Assembly: GCA_003117195.1 (NCBI GenBank)
Contig: BDSI01000096.1
Location: forward strand, 248,001 to 312,000
DNA length: 64,000 nucleotides
From: Eudorina sp. 2006-703-Eu-15
Lineage: Eukaryota; Chlorophyta; Chlorophyceae; Chlamydomonadales; Volvocaceae
Direction: 5' to 3'
Below are positions 47,744 to 58,588 of this stretch, in pieces (position 1 is the stretch's first letter; every line of letters starts with the position of its first letter). Below the pieces are notes generated by a model. That model was given only the letters and a program-made list of their open reading frames with translations. It did not search any database and was not told the origin of the DNA. The position numbers and the translations under genes are program-made.

Positions 47744-48556
47744 CCTTGACAGCTAGTTGCGAATTATCCAGTTGCTAGAGTAGCGGAAGTCACGACTGTA
47801 GATAATGTCAGCAACAATTATGCTAATATATCTGTTCAAGATGTTTGACAGAGTGTTTAGAAGTCCGGAATGCAGTCGATTTCCATAGGCAACCACGAGT
47901 ATGTCTTGTAATGAAGACAGTCACCCCGCATGCATGTTCTTCGTTTGTCAGAAGACTGTACAGTAATAGAATTCGCTTTGTTGATCACGTCCGCAGGGTC
48001 AACGTACAACGACCGACGCAGTTGGAGTTAGAATCCTTACAGATAACAGGTTTTGATTCACCGGAAGTGAACCAAGATTCACACCTGTTTAAGTTGGCCG
48101 ACTTATGATGCGGCCCTTTCAGCTTTCTGAAGGCAAGACCGCGCGATGCCAGGGTTTCGGCATGAAACGCAGACCGGACGGCGTAAACAACATCGCATGC
48201 CTGCACTACCCAAAACAAAGGCGCTCGGGGAGCCAGCTATCAAGTCATAGGATGCGTAGAAGTCACTCTCGTTGTAACTGGAATGCGCCCCACCCTGCCA
48301 CTACTGTAATGCCGAATCCCGGAAGACGCGGACGGCATGCAGACCCAAGTCAAGACCCGACAGATGAAGCATTGCCCAACGCAATCGCATTCACAGCTTT
48401 CAAGAATGCGGCACCACACCTGCATCGTACGGAAATTTATTAACACCGCGAACAGACTTCCGTGCCGGACCCCTGCATTTTGAATTGCTGCGCTCAAGCG
48501 CAGGCGGACGAAAGCGAGTCGCACACTGTGCAGTTGCGACTGTGTTCAGTATGAAG
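47744..48556. other. Intergenic region between coiled-coil gene and Kir gene
   Basis: This contains the Kir promoter and the 3' UTR of the coiled-coil gene (minus-sense TGTAA at 48037). It is clearly lower in GC than the rest of the window. No exon is supported. Confidence 0.5.
48037..48041 (-). terminator. TGTAA polyadenylation signal (coiled-coil gene)
   Basis: The plus strand reads TTACA about 0.5 kb past the stop of the minus-strand coiled-coil gene. Assignment is by position. Confidence 0.45.
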
Positions 48557-49505
48557 TTACACGTTTCCAGGCGCCGCGCCCTGATCGGAGGTTCCCTGCT
48601 CGTCCTTTGTCTGCTTGAACAAGGCAATCGACTGGCGCAGCTGGTCTGCAGCCTGCAAGGGTTAAGCGTGACGTCAGGCATGTACTCGACGGCAGGCAAA
48701 GACCCCAGCAAGACCATCTTACCACACTGGCCTTGGCCTTTCTGCTCTCGACCTTGACGGGACTGGTCAGGGTCCTTTGGTCATGCTCCACAGCCGTCAG
48801 GATGTTGGAGACTTCCTCCATGGTCTGCGTAGGTGTCGGATCAAGTCCGATCAAGAACTGTGAAGTTGTAGTTGCACCAGGACAATCGTGAGAACGTACC
48901 TCAGTGAAGTTCGCGATCTGCTTCTGAAATTTACGCGCACGATGCTCCTCTGCGGCGAGCCGTCGAAGGAGCTTGCTGTGATCGGAGCATTGTTTCTCAA
49001 GAAGCCGCTCCTGCTCCAGTCGCTTGTGGTGCTCCTCCTGTAGCCGCACCTCGACCAGCTGTCGCTGCAGCTCCTCTTGGCGAGCTTTTTCCAAGCTCTT
49101 CTCCAGATTTTGCTTCTGCTCCTGCAGCGTTGTTTCATGTTGCTTCTGCCGTTGCTCGTTGAGCTGCTGTTGCTCGTTGAGCTGTTGTCGCAACGTTTGA
49201 AGCTCGTCTTCCAGGGCGTTCCGTTGCTGGTCTGCCAATGCAATACGTTGCTCGAAATCCGTCTTCACTTGAGCCTCCTGCTCCTTGGTCATGCGCTGGT
49301 GCTCGATGAGGCGCGCTTCAAGTTGCGCAACATGGGCAGCAGCAGCCTGCAGCGCCTCCGTTAAGTGCTCCTCCTTCTGTTTTTGTAATGCTTCCTGTCG
49401 CCGTAGGCGCTCCAGCTCATTCTCCTTGGTTTGTAGGAGAAGTTTCAAGGAGTCAATGTCATGCTTGAGCGCCTGCGTCTTTGAGGGACCGAAGCAGGCT
49501 AGCAT
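48557..49505 (-). CDS. Coiled-coil protein, function unknown
   Basis: The model has three exons (49505-48900, 48857-48723, 48652-48557) for about 278 residues. After a short N-terminus (MLACFGPSKTQ) the protein is one long Gln/Glu/Lys/Arg/Leu-rich helix (ELERLRRQEALQKQKEEHL, RQQLNEQQQLNEQRQKQHE) with clear heptad-like spacing. It ends in a short tail (DQLRQSIALFKQTKDEQ). No enzymatic domain or membrane segment was seen. The first intron would be only 42 nt and a multiple of three, so it may be retained as 14 extra residues. The second intron has a strong GTAAGA donor and TTGCAG acceptor. An open frame continues upstream to 49676, so the start is not certain. Homopolymer codons fit a real coding exon with lower GC than its neighbours. 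Confidence 0.7.
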
Positions 49506-50844
49506 TCTGTAACCTGCGCTCAACACTGTAAGAAGTAGAAGATGTTTGGATGTCAAAGGGCCAAGAACCAGGCAAGAACGGTTAGGAACTAAAAGTAAAG
49601 TTTGAAGAGGTTGTGCCGTACTGCATATTGATGGTTCCAACAGCTCATGCCAACAACGCCCTACACCTATCTTCATTTCACTTTGTCACACGGCTTTTTA
49701 TTATTTGGGGGCTATCAAGGCATTCGACACCGACTGCTTGTCTGTCTCGTTTGGCTGAATCCACAACGCACAAACCGCCACCCTACCGTTTCACACAACG
49801 CAAATTTAGTACGGTAATATCGCAAGCAACAGAGTACGTGTTCATGCGCGCTTTGAGTAGCCGAGACCAGGTACGCGACGGCTGCGCTTTCCTTTCGAAG
49901 ACCAGAAGTCCATATGGTTCACCTGAGTGAAGTGGACTCAGTGCGTGCACTCCAATGAGGCCGCACGCGGCGGGGCATTTCTCCGTACGAATGAGCCGCC
50001 GAACAGATTCGATAGGCGGCTGGGATTGCCTGGCAGGGATGTGCAGGCTCGTGCATCGTCCGAAGTCGGATTTAGTGACCAACCTGCCAACAGTTATCTT
50101 GGCGTAGCGGTCTGCCAGCTCAAGATGACCCTTGGTCGGATAGACCTGGCTTAAAATTACCACCTGCGTGCCCCGTTGCAATGGCGCGGTACCCTTCCTG
50201 GCGGGTGCTCCGAACGATACCTGCGCCGTTCCAGGATACGGATGTTGTGCAACAGGGCGCCGCCGTGGCCCCGACCCCACGCGCAGCACCCGACCAACTC
50301 CCGGCTCGTTCGGGACCGCATGTGCCGTACGACAGCCACGTAGTGTGACCCCTGGGTCCCAGCTGTTTCGTTCTGTAGGCCCCAGACGCCAGCCCGCAAG
50401 AGCCTTAGACCCGCTGGCCACAGGAGCCTAGCCGTGGGATCGAAGGCACGGCACTCGAGCAGGCCCTCCCAGGGGCGGGTCATGCATGACGCACGGCATG
50501 ATTGACGGACTGCGTGTGGGATTTCAGATGTTGCAGTTCTGCATGTCAGGACGAGCGGCGGCGGCGGTTTGGGGAATTTGTCGGACGCGTCCCAGTAAGC
50601 ACCAAGATGGGCATCCCCAGGCCCTCTGCCCCGCATAAAACCCTAGGGACGGCAAACTGACCGAAAAAGGTTACAGCTTTACAGTCTAGGTCCGTTGGGA
50701 CGCTCCTGTGTCCTGTCCCATAACAACCATTCATGAAACCGTGTTGACATGTGCCAAGTGTAACGGTGATTGCACTCAAGCAGGCAACGAAACGAGCAGC
50801 CGCCCCTCTTGGGCTGCAGCCTACGGCCCGCACAGCGCAGCTCC
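49506..50844. other. Intergenic region
   Basis: Nothing coding is supported. It should hold the promoter of the coiled-coil gene and the 3' UTR of the LRR-hydrolase gene. Two minus-sense TGTAA signals lie at 50671-50683. Confidence 0.45.
50671..50683 (-). terminator. Two TGTAA polyadenylation signals (LRR-hydrolase gene)
   Basis: The plus strand has TTACA at 50671 and 50679, about 165 nt past the stop of the minus-strand LRR-hydrolase gene. The short distance makes this the most convincing signal in the window. Confidence 0.6.
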
Positions 50845-53800
50845 TCACAACATGTTGGCCAACCGGACGTTTCTTGACCGTTTCCCCAGCTGGTGCAGTA
50901 TCGCGTCTCGGACCAGCGGCACCAACTTCCCCTGCGCATCCAGGGCCGCCGCCAGCCGGTGGCTGTCCACGGAGAACACCTTGACACTCACACCACCGTC
51001 ACCATGCCGGCCATCATGCACCGCCGCATCCTCGGCCCCGTCCGAACCACTGCCACTGCCATCGGACCCACCAACCTCGCTGGACCCACCATCGGCCCCC
51101 TCCCCACGGTCCCCGTCGCCCGCCTCTGGCCGCTCCCATGCCCACGGCCGCCGCTGCCTCGCAGCCCCGGCAGGTGCCCGCGCGGCCGACCCCGCCTCTG
51201 CGCCCACCCTCCCCTCTCCAGGATCCTCCCTCCAGCTCCCCAGCCTGCTGCCCGCGCCGGCCGCACCCGCGACCCGCTTGTTATCTCTTCGCCGGTCTGC
51301 GCCTCCGCCCGCAGAGCCGCGCGCCGCCGCCGGCAGCAGGTTGGCCTGCGACAGGTCGTGCTGCCACGTGCCCACCAGCACGTCCAGTTCGCCCCGCGAG
51401 ACCCGCACGGCGGACACCAGGCGCTGGCGGAGGCGGTCCAACCAGGCCGCGGGGCGGCCGGGCCGGATGGACGCCTCGGTCAGGTCCACCTGCCATATCA
51501 TTCCAGGGGCCCAGGTCGGCAGGGCGAGGGGTTTGTGTGTTGTGGTCTATGACATGACACGTGATGACACGTAATGACCTGATCTGAACGCAGTGCGGAA
51601 CCGAAATCTGCACTGCCGGATTTCGGGAGGTGGGAGACGGCAGTGTGATGGAACGGCGTCGCTGGGTACCGTATTCAGCCACGGTGACATGGCAGCCACC
51701 AAAGCAAGGGTGCCAAGACGTCAGCAGGACGGCACGGTGCCGGAAGTCTGCTCTGCGACACAAACAAAATGGAAATGTCCCAAAACTCTCCACCCCGGAG
51801 ACCATGCACTGTCCGGCGTTCTCCGCGCTCCGGCGATCTCCGCGCTACGACTCCCTGAGCAGAGCCTCATCCCGCACCGCACCTGCGGACAAAATGCCAG
51901 CGCGCACGTGGCCAGGTCCGAGAAGAGCAGCGCCGCCGTAGCCCCCATCGAGTCGCCCAGCAGAAGCACCCGCCGGTAGTGCCGCGTGTAGGCGGACAGC
52001 CGCTCCCGGTAGTAGCCGTACAATTCGTCATCGCCGCCGCCGTACCAGTCGCGCGCCGGGTCCGCCACATACAACACGTCGAAGTGCCTGTGGCGATGTG
52101 GTGGGGGCGACGTCCGCGGCGAGGGGCTTGCAGGCTTGCATGAGCGGCGAATAAATCTCTGATTGACCCACACCGGTTCTCCTGCTGCTTGCAGGGGAGG
52201 CATTTACGATTCTACGTCCCCGGGCACCGCAACCGTTCGCTTGTAGTTGCCCGAACTCGATCACTGGGTTCACAGAGACCGACCCACATGGATGCCGACC
52301 TACATGGATCCCGACCCACATCGATGCCGACCCACATCGATGCCGACCCAGACGGATGCCGACCCACATCGATGCCGTCCTACATGGATCCCGACCCAGA
52401 CGGATGCCGACCCAGACGGATGCCGACCCAGACGGATGCCGACCCACATGGATGCCGACCCACATCGATGCCGACCCACATGGATGCCGACCCACATCGA
52501 TGCCGACCCACATGGATGCCGACCCACATGGATGCCGACCCACATCAATGCCGACCCACATGGATGCCGACCCAGATGGGCCTCCGCCGCAAGGCCGCAT
52601 CCGCGGCCACCTCAAGTCCGATCACTGCCCGACCTGCCCAACCCGACCACCCGAACCTCCCGGACCCGTGTGATCCACGTGCTGCCTAAACCCCGCCCCA
52701 CCCGCCCCACCCAACCCACCCCGACCCCGCCCGCCCAGCTCCCCTCCCCGCTCACTTCTCATCGTCTGACGCTGCGGCCCGGTACACCTTGCTCAGCAGG
52801 CCGCCCCAGTTGGGCGTCCCTGGAGCGCTGCCGAACGCCACCACCAGCAGCTCATTGCTGCTGCGCACGCCGCCCGCCTCCCACGTGCCGCCGCCGCTGT
52901 GGCCGCTGCTGTGGCCGCTGCTGGGGTCGCCTCCCGCCGCTGAGCTGTGGGCCGCAGTCCTCTGGGGACCATACTGCAGCTTGAAGTAGCCGGGCCCGCT
53001 GCCCAGCACGCAGCCCACTCGGACATTCGGCGGCAGACTGCTACTGCTACTGCTATTGGGCTGCCCGCCTGGACGCGGGCGAGCTGCTACTGCCGCTGCC
53101 AACTGGAAACTGTCCAGGCCCAGGACTTTCAGCTGCGGCATGCCGCCGGCACCCGCCACCGCGATCAGCTCCGAAACCGTTGAGCCGTCGAGCGGGTTGC
53201 CCTCCAGCCAACAGGTGGTCAGGGCGGGCAGGCTGGCGAGCTGGCGGGCGGGGAGGGCGGTCAGGCGGTTGCCGAAGAGGTGGAGGCGGGCGAGGGAGGA
53301 GGCGGCCGCGAGGCGGGGTGGCAGCTCCGCCAGCTGGTTGTCTGCGACGGAAAGCTCCTTCAGCGCCTGAGGAGTATGGAGGAGGAGCAGCGACCAGTGT
53401 GAGGGCTGGCGCACACGCAGTACCTGGCATGCAGGTCGAGGCCGCCGCGAGAGGGCCGCGAGAGGGGCCGTGCGCCGGCAACCACGAACATCGACCGTGC
53501 ACACACACAGATCACCCCACGGGTCTCATCACCCACATGTGCTTCGAGTCCCACTTGGCTGGCGCGCCTGCCCCACCCATCTTGTATCCTCCATGCAACA
53601 CCCAGTACGGATTTTCATTCGTACCGTGTGCGACGTCTCGTCACAGCACCCCAACCCAACCTTGCAGCCCGTCACACCCTCACCCCTCCTCACCGGGCAT
53701 TCAAAAACGTGAGGATCCAAGGCCTCCAGCCGATTACCCTGCGGGGACCGCGACGCATGGTGGATTGTGATGTTCATGCAAGACACTGGGCACAGGGCAC

Positions 53801-56019
53801 TCGGCACAGGGCACACGGCACAGGCGCGGCGACGCCCCTCATGGGGGTCACGCCTCACGCGTGCGCTGGCTGCATTGCCAAGTCCGCGAGGCGTGCAAGC
53901 CCGCACCCCATCCCCCAGTTCCATCCCCCATCCGCCGTCCCAACACCCATCCCTTCAACCTCCTCCCACCACCAACGACCCAACGTGCGATGGACTTGTC
54001 CAGGTCCGTTCTGGACTCTCGACTGGTATTTTTGTTTCACCCCTAAACCCTACCCATCCAGTAGGGTACCCAACTCCCCACCAAGTATAAATATGGTTGG
54101 GTATAAATACGTACCAATTCCCTATACCCACCTACCCAGTACCCGCCCACCCACCTGTAACATGAGCTCCGTCAGTGCAGTCATGTGCGGCCCCAGCCCC
54201 AGCTGCGACGCCCCATCGGAGGTCAGCAGATTGCCGTTGAGCGCCAGTTTGCGCAGCCGACTGAGCGGCGCCAGCTCGCGAGGCGGCAGCGCCGAGAGGC
54301 GGTTCCCCGCCAGGGTCAGGTCCGTGAGGGACGTCAGGCCGGACAGCGCGCCGGCAAGGACGCTGTCCAGGCAGTTGCCTGAACAGGGGTAAGGCGGTAC
54401 GGGACGTAATGTACGACTGTACGGGGCGTAATGTACGACTGTACGGGACAGCGGCGGCGGCACGGATTCCCGGGCGGAGGGTGGGTGACGGTATGCGGCT
54501 GGTGGGTGGAGGACGGAGAAGGAACGCGGTGCGGAGGGAGAGCTGTCTGGGAGTAAGTCCCCCGCCGCGTTCACCCCGCGCCATTCCGCGAGGAGCGGGG
54601 CAAACGTCGTTGCGCGCCGTGCGTCGCCGGGAAGTCCGCAACGCTGGCAGCACGGGCGAGATGCCCGCCCGCCCGACGCCATCCCCGTTGCGGTGACGGA
54701 TTTCCACCGAATACCGTACATAGGGCCGCCGCAGCCGCTGCATTCCCGCGCTAACAGGGCCGCAGGCGCCGCAAGCCCGCTGTAGCGACCTCAAGCCTAC
54801 CCTCGCTACCCCCCAAGCTCAACGTCCGGTCCCAAGGACCATTGTCAAAAGGACCATTCTTTATTGACCCTCCCCCCTCCCCCCCCCACAGACGCGCGCA
54901 CGTGGTAGGACCCGAGCCCCCACGCACCCGCGATCGACAGCGCCCGCAGCGCCCCCAACCTGCCCAGCTGCTGCGGCAGGCTTGTCAGCAGGTTGCCGTG
55001 CAGCCAGAGGCCCTCCAGTGCCGTCAGCGCGCCGATGCCCTCGGGCAGGCTGGACAGCAGGTTGCCCGCGAGCCCCAGTCGCTGCAGCGCGGTCAGGCGG
55101 GAGATCTCCTCGGGCAGGGCCGTCAGGCAGTTGCCGGAGAGCTGCAGCTCCTGGGGGGCGACGACGTGCGAGGACGGCGAAGGGGGGCCGGCACACAACC
55201 TTGCAAAACAACCCCTCGCAACTCAGGCTGCCTTGCCCCGCCCCGCCCTGCCCGGTCCCTTCCCTTCCCGCCCCTCCATCGTTCTGCCTGCTGGTTAATG
55301 GCCCCTCTTCGGACCTCGACACACATGCAAAGACCCCTGCCTCAAGCGGCCGAGGCTCCATACCGTCGGCTGACCGCAGCTCCGGGCAGGGTGGTGCGGT
55401 GCCGCCGATCCCCCCGCCCGTCCCTCCACAGAGCGCCCCCTGCAGAGCACCCTCAGCACCGCACCTCCAGTTCCGTAAGCTCCAGTACCTCCGGCGGCAG
55501 GTGGGTCAGCCGACAGTCCGTCAGGTCCAACCGGCCGCTGCCAGCCGCCAGAGCCAGCTTGACGCGCAGCTCAGCCGCCGTCAGCGTGCCGTGGGCGCCG
55601 CTGGTGCTGCCGTCGCTGCGGCCATCAGACTCTTCCTCGCCGCCTGGTGAGGGCAGGCCTCGCTCGACTGCTGACGAGTTTGTTGCCCGGTTCTCTGGAT
55701 CTGATTTCGAATCTCGATCTGCTGGCGCGCTATCCTCCTCAAGGATGGCGGCGCGCCAGGACGTCCGGGAATAAGCGGAGCATGATACACCGGTCGGAGT
55801 GCGAACAGCGGATGTAAAGGTAAGGCTGGAAGTCAGCAGCTGAGGTGTCGCGCCGCGGCGCTGGATGGTGGTCGCAGCGTCGGCGGCCAAAAAAGGCAAG
55901 GGTTGCCGCCGCCAGGGGGTGTGCGGATGCGAGGCCTGGCGTGCTGGCGATGCCGCTGCGGGGAGCGAGCTGGCGTGAAGTGAATCCGGGGTATATAATG
56001 CTGTCGCTGCGAGCTGCAT
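50845..56019 (-). CDS. Leucine-rich-repeat / alpha-beta hydrolase fusion protein
   Basis: Six exons encode about 820 residues: 56019-55465, 55150-54928, 54378-54155, 53366-52756, 52087-51883 and 51489-50845. All junctions are in phase. After a variable, possibly targeting, N-terminus come about nine short LRRs of the plant/ROCO type (LDLTDCRLTHLPPEV, LQLSGNCLTALPEEI, LGLAGNLLSSLPEGI, LTLAGNRLSALPPRE). Exon 4 passes from the last LRRs into a hydrolase fold (NELLVVAFGSAPGTPNW). Exon 5 holds the nucleophile elbow RVLLLGDSMGATAALLF, so GDSMG is the GxSxG motif. The final exon has a long low-complexity insert between two conserved parts. LRRs usually bind proteins; the hydrolase substrate is unknown. 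The catalytic acid and His were not assigned. The start is tentative because a TATATA sequence at 55992 lies just downstream of the chosen ATG. Confidence 0.78.
52279..52577. repeat. 15-bp minisatellite in LRR-hydrolase intron 5
   Basis: About 20 units of the form GACCCACATSGATGCC fill the intron, with CAGACG, TACATG and ATCAATG variants. Several plus and minus frames stay open through it only because the unit is a multiple of three. It is not coding. Confidence 0.93.
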
Positions 56020-56091
56020 CTGCGACCACGTGATCCGTTGTCTGGGGTGGAGAAAGAGACGATTGGATTCGGCGACGGGTACCAGGACGGA

Positions 56092-56322
56092 CTACTTTTT
56101 CAGTTTGCGTGCCACGCCTTGAGCACGCTGCCAAATCTCCGCCTGCCAAATGCCCTTTGCAGGTGACTGGCCGTCAGGCTTTGGGAGCTGGAGCTTGGAT
56201 GTGCCGGCGGAGGTGCCTTGCTTGCTATCTTGACCTTTGCTACCTATTTGACGCTCGAGGTAAGTATGTACAGACGCAAGGACTAGGGCACCTGCGGCAA
56301 TTGCGCCGAGTTGTAACCACAT
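56092..56322 (-). CDS. Possible small single-pass membrane protein
   Basis: This is an open frame of 76 codons with an N-terminal hydrophobic helix (LGAIAAGALVLASVHTYLE) followed by a soluble, Lys/Gln/Ser-rich tail ending RKLKK. No family was recognised. The profile resembles small mitochondrial or ER tail proteins. It lies 73 bp from the proposed start of the LRR-hydrolase gene on the same strand, which leaves little room for a terminator and promoter, so either model may be wrong at that point. The codons are less GC-biased than in the neighbours. Confidence 0.4.
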   Translation of the reverse strand: MWLQLGAIAAGALVLASVHTYLERQIGSKGQDSKQGTSAGTSKLQLPKPDGQSPAKGIWQAEIWQRAQGVARKLKK

Positions 56323-57493
56323 CGGCACCGGGTTCTCGGCAGAAATCCAGTAGGATCAAAGGCGTGTCGCAATACATTAACAACAACAGGCAATGTTTAT
56401 GCGGGATTCACATATGAAACGGAAAGTCCGCGGGCCTGCAACGTAAAAGCCGAAAATGATTTCGGCCTCTGTTCACATAAGAGGCCAAAATTACGAATGT
56501 TTTCAGTTTCAGTTGTCAACCCACTGGCGTACATTTCAAGCTCATGCGTGCTTGAAATGAGACCAGAACCAAGACTTCTGATGCTGAAATATGAAGCCTG
56601 AAACAACAAATGATCTGACGACTCGTATCACGCCCGTCGCCGTTTTTGGACGTATGCGAAAGTAGCCAAATTGATGACGGTAACTCTCAGTAAATACCTT
56701 TACTGATTGCAGTTGTTGCGAGAGTGAAAGATCTTTCTTTCGTGACACTCGGAATATGAATGAATGAACGATACAGGCATACAGCGGACCCCAAAGGGAT
56801 CAACGGTGTATACCAGGGCAAGCCCAGCTCCACACCTTAACGCCGCAATAAAAACACATCGGGCCATGATCCCACCCAGACAGACACCGGAGCAAGCAGA
56901 GGCGCACAGCGGGGCAACATTACCAAAGGGATACGGGCGGGATCCTCAGAAATGGATCAAGCCAAGCACGGGGAAGGTCGCCCACACAGGCACCCCATTA
57001 CCCAGCTACCACCCCTCCTAGAGCACCGAGCGCTGCACCCTTTCGAGGTCTTGGAAGACCCACGCCTGGCTCGTGACAGTGCCCAGCGACTGCGAGTGGA
57101 GCAACCCGCATTCAAAACGAAACACCAATACTAACGGGATTTTGGCCCCCTACAGCAGCGAGCCGAGGGCATGCCAGGTCCCCGACTTGGACCACAGTCA
57201 GGCAACCCGTAGCAAAAACAGAGGACGGGGCGCCCGTGCCTCAGCCCTCAGGAACAGGCCCTACACACCGCAAGACTCCGCCCGACACTCTCAAAAAAGG
57301 TCCCACCGAGGTCCACCGACGTCGCGGGAGGCCCTACTGGGCAAACCCATGAAGGCGCTGTGCTAAACGCTGATGGTGGCGCTGTCGACTCTGAATGTGA
57401 CGGTGTGTCTGTTGCGCCTGTGCCGGACCCGTTATGCGCCGTCATGCTGTCCGCGCTCTGATCCCGTCGGCGTTGGCTGAACTTTAACTCGCT
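56323..57493. other. Region upstream of the Ty3 protease frame
   Basis: No host gene is supported. The first part is AT-rich. From about 56770 the sequence becomes retrotransposon-like in composition, but no recognisable gag zinc knuckle, primer-binding site or LTR edge was found. The 5' end of the element is therefore missing or too diverged to see. Confidence 0.4.
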
Positions 57494-58588
57494 GTGGGCC
57501 GCCGTTTCAGCTTCGATGCGCACTCTGCGCGCGCGGGGTTTGATCCGGTCTGTAATCTGGGCCTGCCGCGCTTTCGACCGCTGTCTTCTGTCAATCTCGG
57601 CGGTCACACCGTTCTGTTTACCCCCTCGTCAATGCGCGAAATGCACGTGCAGCTTGCACATTACCGCGCATGCAAACAGCTGCGCCCTGACACTGCTGCG
57701 TGTCTGCTGTTGCCTACGTACTTAGCCGGCCGGGCGTCACGTCATCTCACTGGTATGACTCTTCTCCGCCGCTTCGACAAAGGTACTGTCCTGTTCAACG
57801 GGTTAGACTTGACTGGCGCTGTTGTGGCTTTGCCTGCGTTGCCGCACTCTGTGGACGTGTGGTATGATCGTCCTGCCCCCAACTCTTCGCCCTCTGCCCC
57901 GTTCTTGTCAGCCCTCTGTTCCCCAGTCGGTGCGTCCCTGTCAGGTGATGATTTGCCTCGTGTAGCGCTGGCTGCCGCCGGCGTCTCCCTGCCTGCGTTA
58001 GTCGACTCTGGGGCCAGCCATGACTTCGTGTCTGAGGCTACTGTTCGGCAACTCAACCTGACCATCCGTCCCTGTGCCTGGTCGCACGTCACGCTGGCTG
58101 ACGGAGGTAAGCGTGCGTTGCTGGGGCAAGTATCTCTGCGGACCTCTGCTGGACCGCTGCGGTTGAATCTGCAACTGTATGTCTTGCCTGATCTGACCAG
58201 CGTCGCTTCGCTTATCTTGGGATCGGCGTCTCTGTATGCTCACGGTGCTGTCTTAGACTACGGTTCACGTGCTTTGCGTCTGCGCAAAGTTCGTCTGTCT
58301 TTCCGTGTGCCGTTGCTTGCCACTGCTGTGCGTGAGGTGGGCGACGATGCTCCGCCTCATGTGAATTTTGCACTTGCTGCACTGTGCTCGCGCTCTGAGC
58401 CTGAGCTGATTGGGCGTAAGGCTGCTGCTCGCATGCTTCGCAAGGGTGCCCATGCTTTGCTTGTTCGTCCGAAGCTGTGTCTGAATTCGGCCGTACAGCA
58501 ACCTGACGCTAAGGACCCTGAGGTTGAAGCCCTGTTGGAGGAATACGCAGATATCTTTAAGGAGATTCCTGGTTTGCCTCCTATGTGA
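57494..58588 (+). pseudogene. Ty3/gypsy aspartic protease and start of RT, ends at an early stop
   Basis: The frame holds the retropepsin active site VDSGASHDF (Asp codon near 58004) followed by ILGSASLYAHGAVLDY, the usual flap and second-half region. It then enters the RT N-terminal stretch (YADIFKEIPGLPP) and stops at a TGA in place of the arginine that normally begins the RPVDHTIPL motif. CGA to TGA is the simplest change. Confidence 0.85.

Noticed and set aside
52189..52984. Plus-strand frames rich in Asp-Ala-Asp-Pro-His repeats
   Set aside because: They are translations of the 15-bp minisatellite in an intron of the minus-strand gene.
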